From NCBI GenBank assembly GCA_030646595.1, contig JAUSKS010000298.1, positions 1-5,977 of the forward strand: DNA of 5,977 nt. The letters run 5' to 3'. Below are positions 5,909 through 5,977 of this stretch, piece after piece. The notes under the pieces were generated by a model, which made no database searches, had not been told where the DNA came from, and saw only the letters and a program-made list of their open reading frames with translations. Each line of letters starts with the position of its first letter. Position 1 is the stretch's first letter. A program made the translations under genes and the position numbers. The DNA comes from Gallionellaceae bacterium (GTDB lineage Bacteria; Pseudomonadota; Gammaproteobacteria; Burkholderiales; Gallionellaceae).

Positions 5909-5977
5909 AGCTAGTCACTTTTTCTTGCGTCGCCAAGAAAAAGTAACCAAAAAGAAGGCGACCCCGGTTTGCCGCCC
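5891..5977. repeat. Start of a dispersed intergenic repeat, cut by the window edge
   Basis: After the G/C hairpin at 5892-5908 comes a perfect 11-bp inverted repeat, ACTTTTTCTTG (5917-5927) / CAAGAAAAAGT (5934-5944), around a CGTCGC loop, and then a stretch running from GTAACC to the CCGCCC at the edge. I recognise this arrangement from intergenic repeats common in beta- and gammaproteobacteria, where it is often miscalled as a short Lys-rich ORF. The identification rests on memory; the inverted repeats are seen directly. Confidence 0.65.

Noticed and set aside
1..5977. CRISPR array, toxin-antitoxin, defence or phage module
   Set aside because: No regularly spaced repeats beyond the short ones listed, no small overlapping gene pairs, no integrase or nuclease motifs; the genes are housekeeping or surface-protein genes.

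Overview
The window looks like chromosomal DNA from a betaproteobacterium, probably Nitrosomonadales-type (Gallionellaceae, Methylophilaceae or a relative). The grounds are two genes with nearly identical PEP-CTERM sorting tails of the 'PEPDTYA...GFTARR' type, a betaproteobacterial-style acyl-lipid desaturase, a stand-alone E3 dihydrolipoyl dehydrogenase, and a right-edge repeat of a kind I remember from many beta/gammaproteobacterial genomes. The lineage is inferred from sequence style, not from a search.

Layout. On the + strand, 1-114 is the tail of an unidentified small gene, followed after 37 bases by desA (152-1324), a membrane fatty-acid desaturase with all three histidine boxes and an extra C-terminal domain. 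An intergenic stretch with two hairpins (1330-1428) separates it from a convergent block. Everything else is on the minus strand. Read in the direction of transcription (right to left), it is lpdA (5741-4323), a 132-bp palindromic repeat (4303-4172), an AcuI/YhdH-type NADPH-dependent acryloyl-CoA reductase-like gene (4123-3134), tRNA-Leu(UAG) (3094-3010) with its own extended -10 promoter, about 290 bases without a gene, and two secreted PEP-CTERM proteins (2717-2181 and 2076-1447). The 236 bases right of lpdA hold no gene, only a terminator-like hairpin (minus strand) and the start of a dispersed repeat.

How the genes work together. LpdA is the E3 subunit of 2-oxoacid dehydrogenase complexes; it lacks an N-terminal lipoyl domain, which suits a 2-oxoglutarate dehydrogenase E3. 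The AcuI-like enzyme handles a reactive enoyl-CoA such as acryloyl-CoA. DesA adjusts membrane fluidity. The two PEP-CTERM proteins are predicted exosortase substrates for the envelope or matrix, and probably form a small unit of their own. I see no evidence of a single coordinated pathway.

I did not find a convincing new system. The parts most worth a second look are the transposase-like C-terminal domain of DesA, the PEP-CTERM pair with unlike bodies and near-identical tails, the structured spacer between them, and the two dispersed repeats flanking lpdA.
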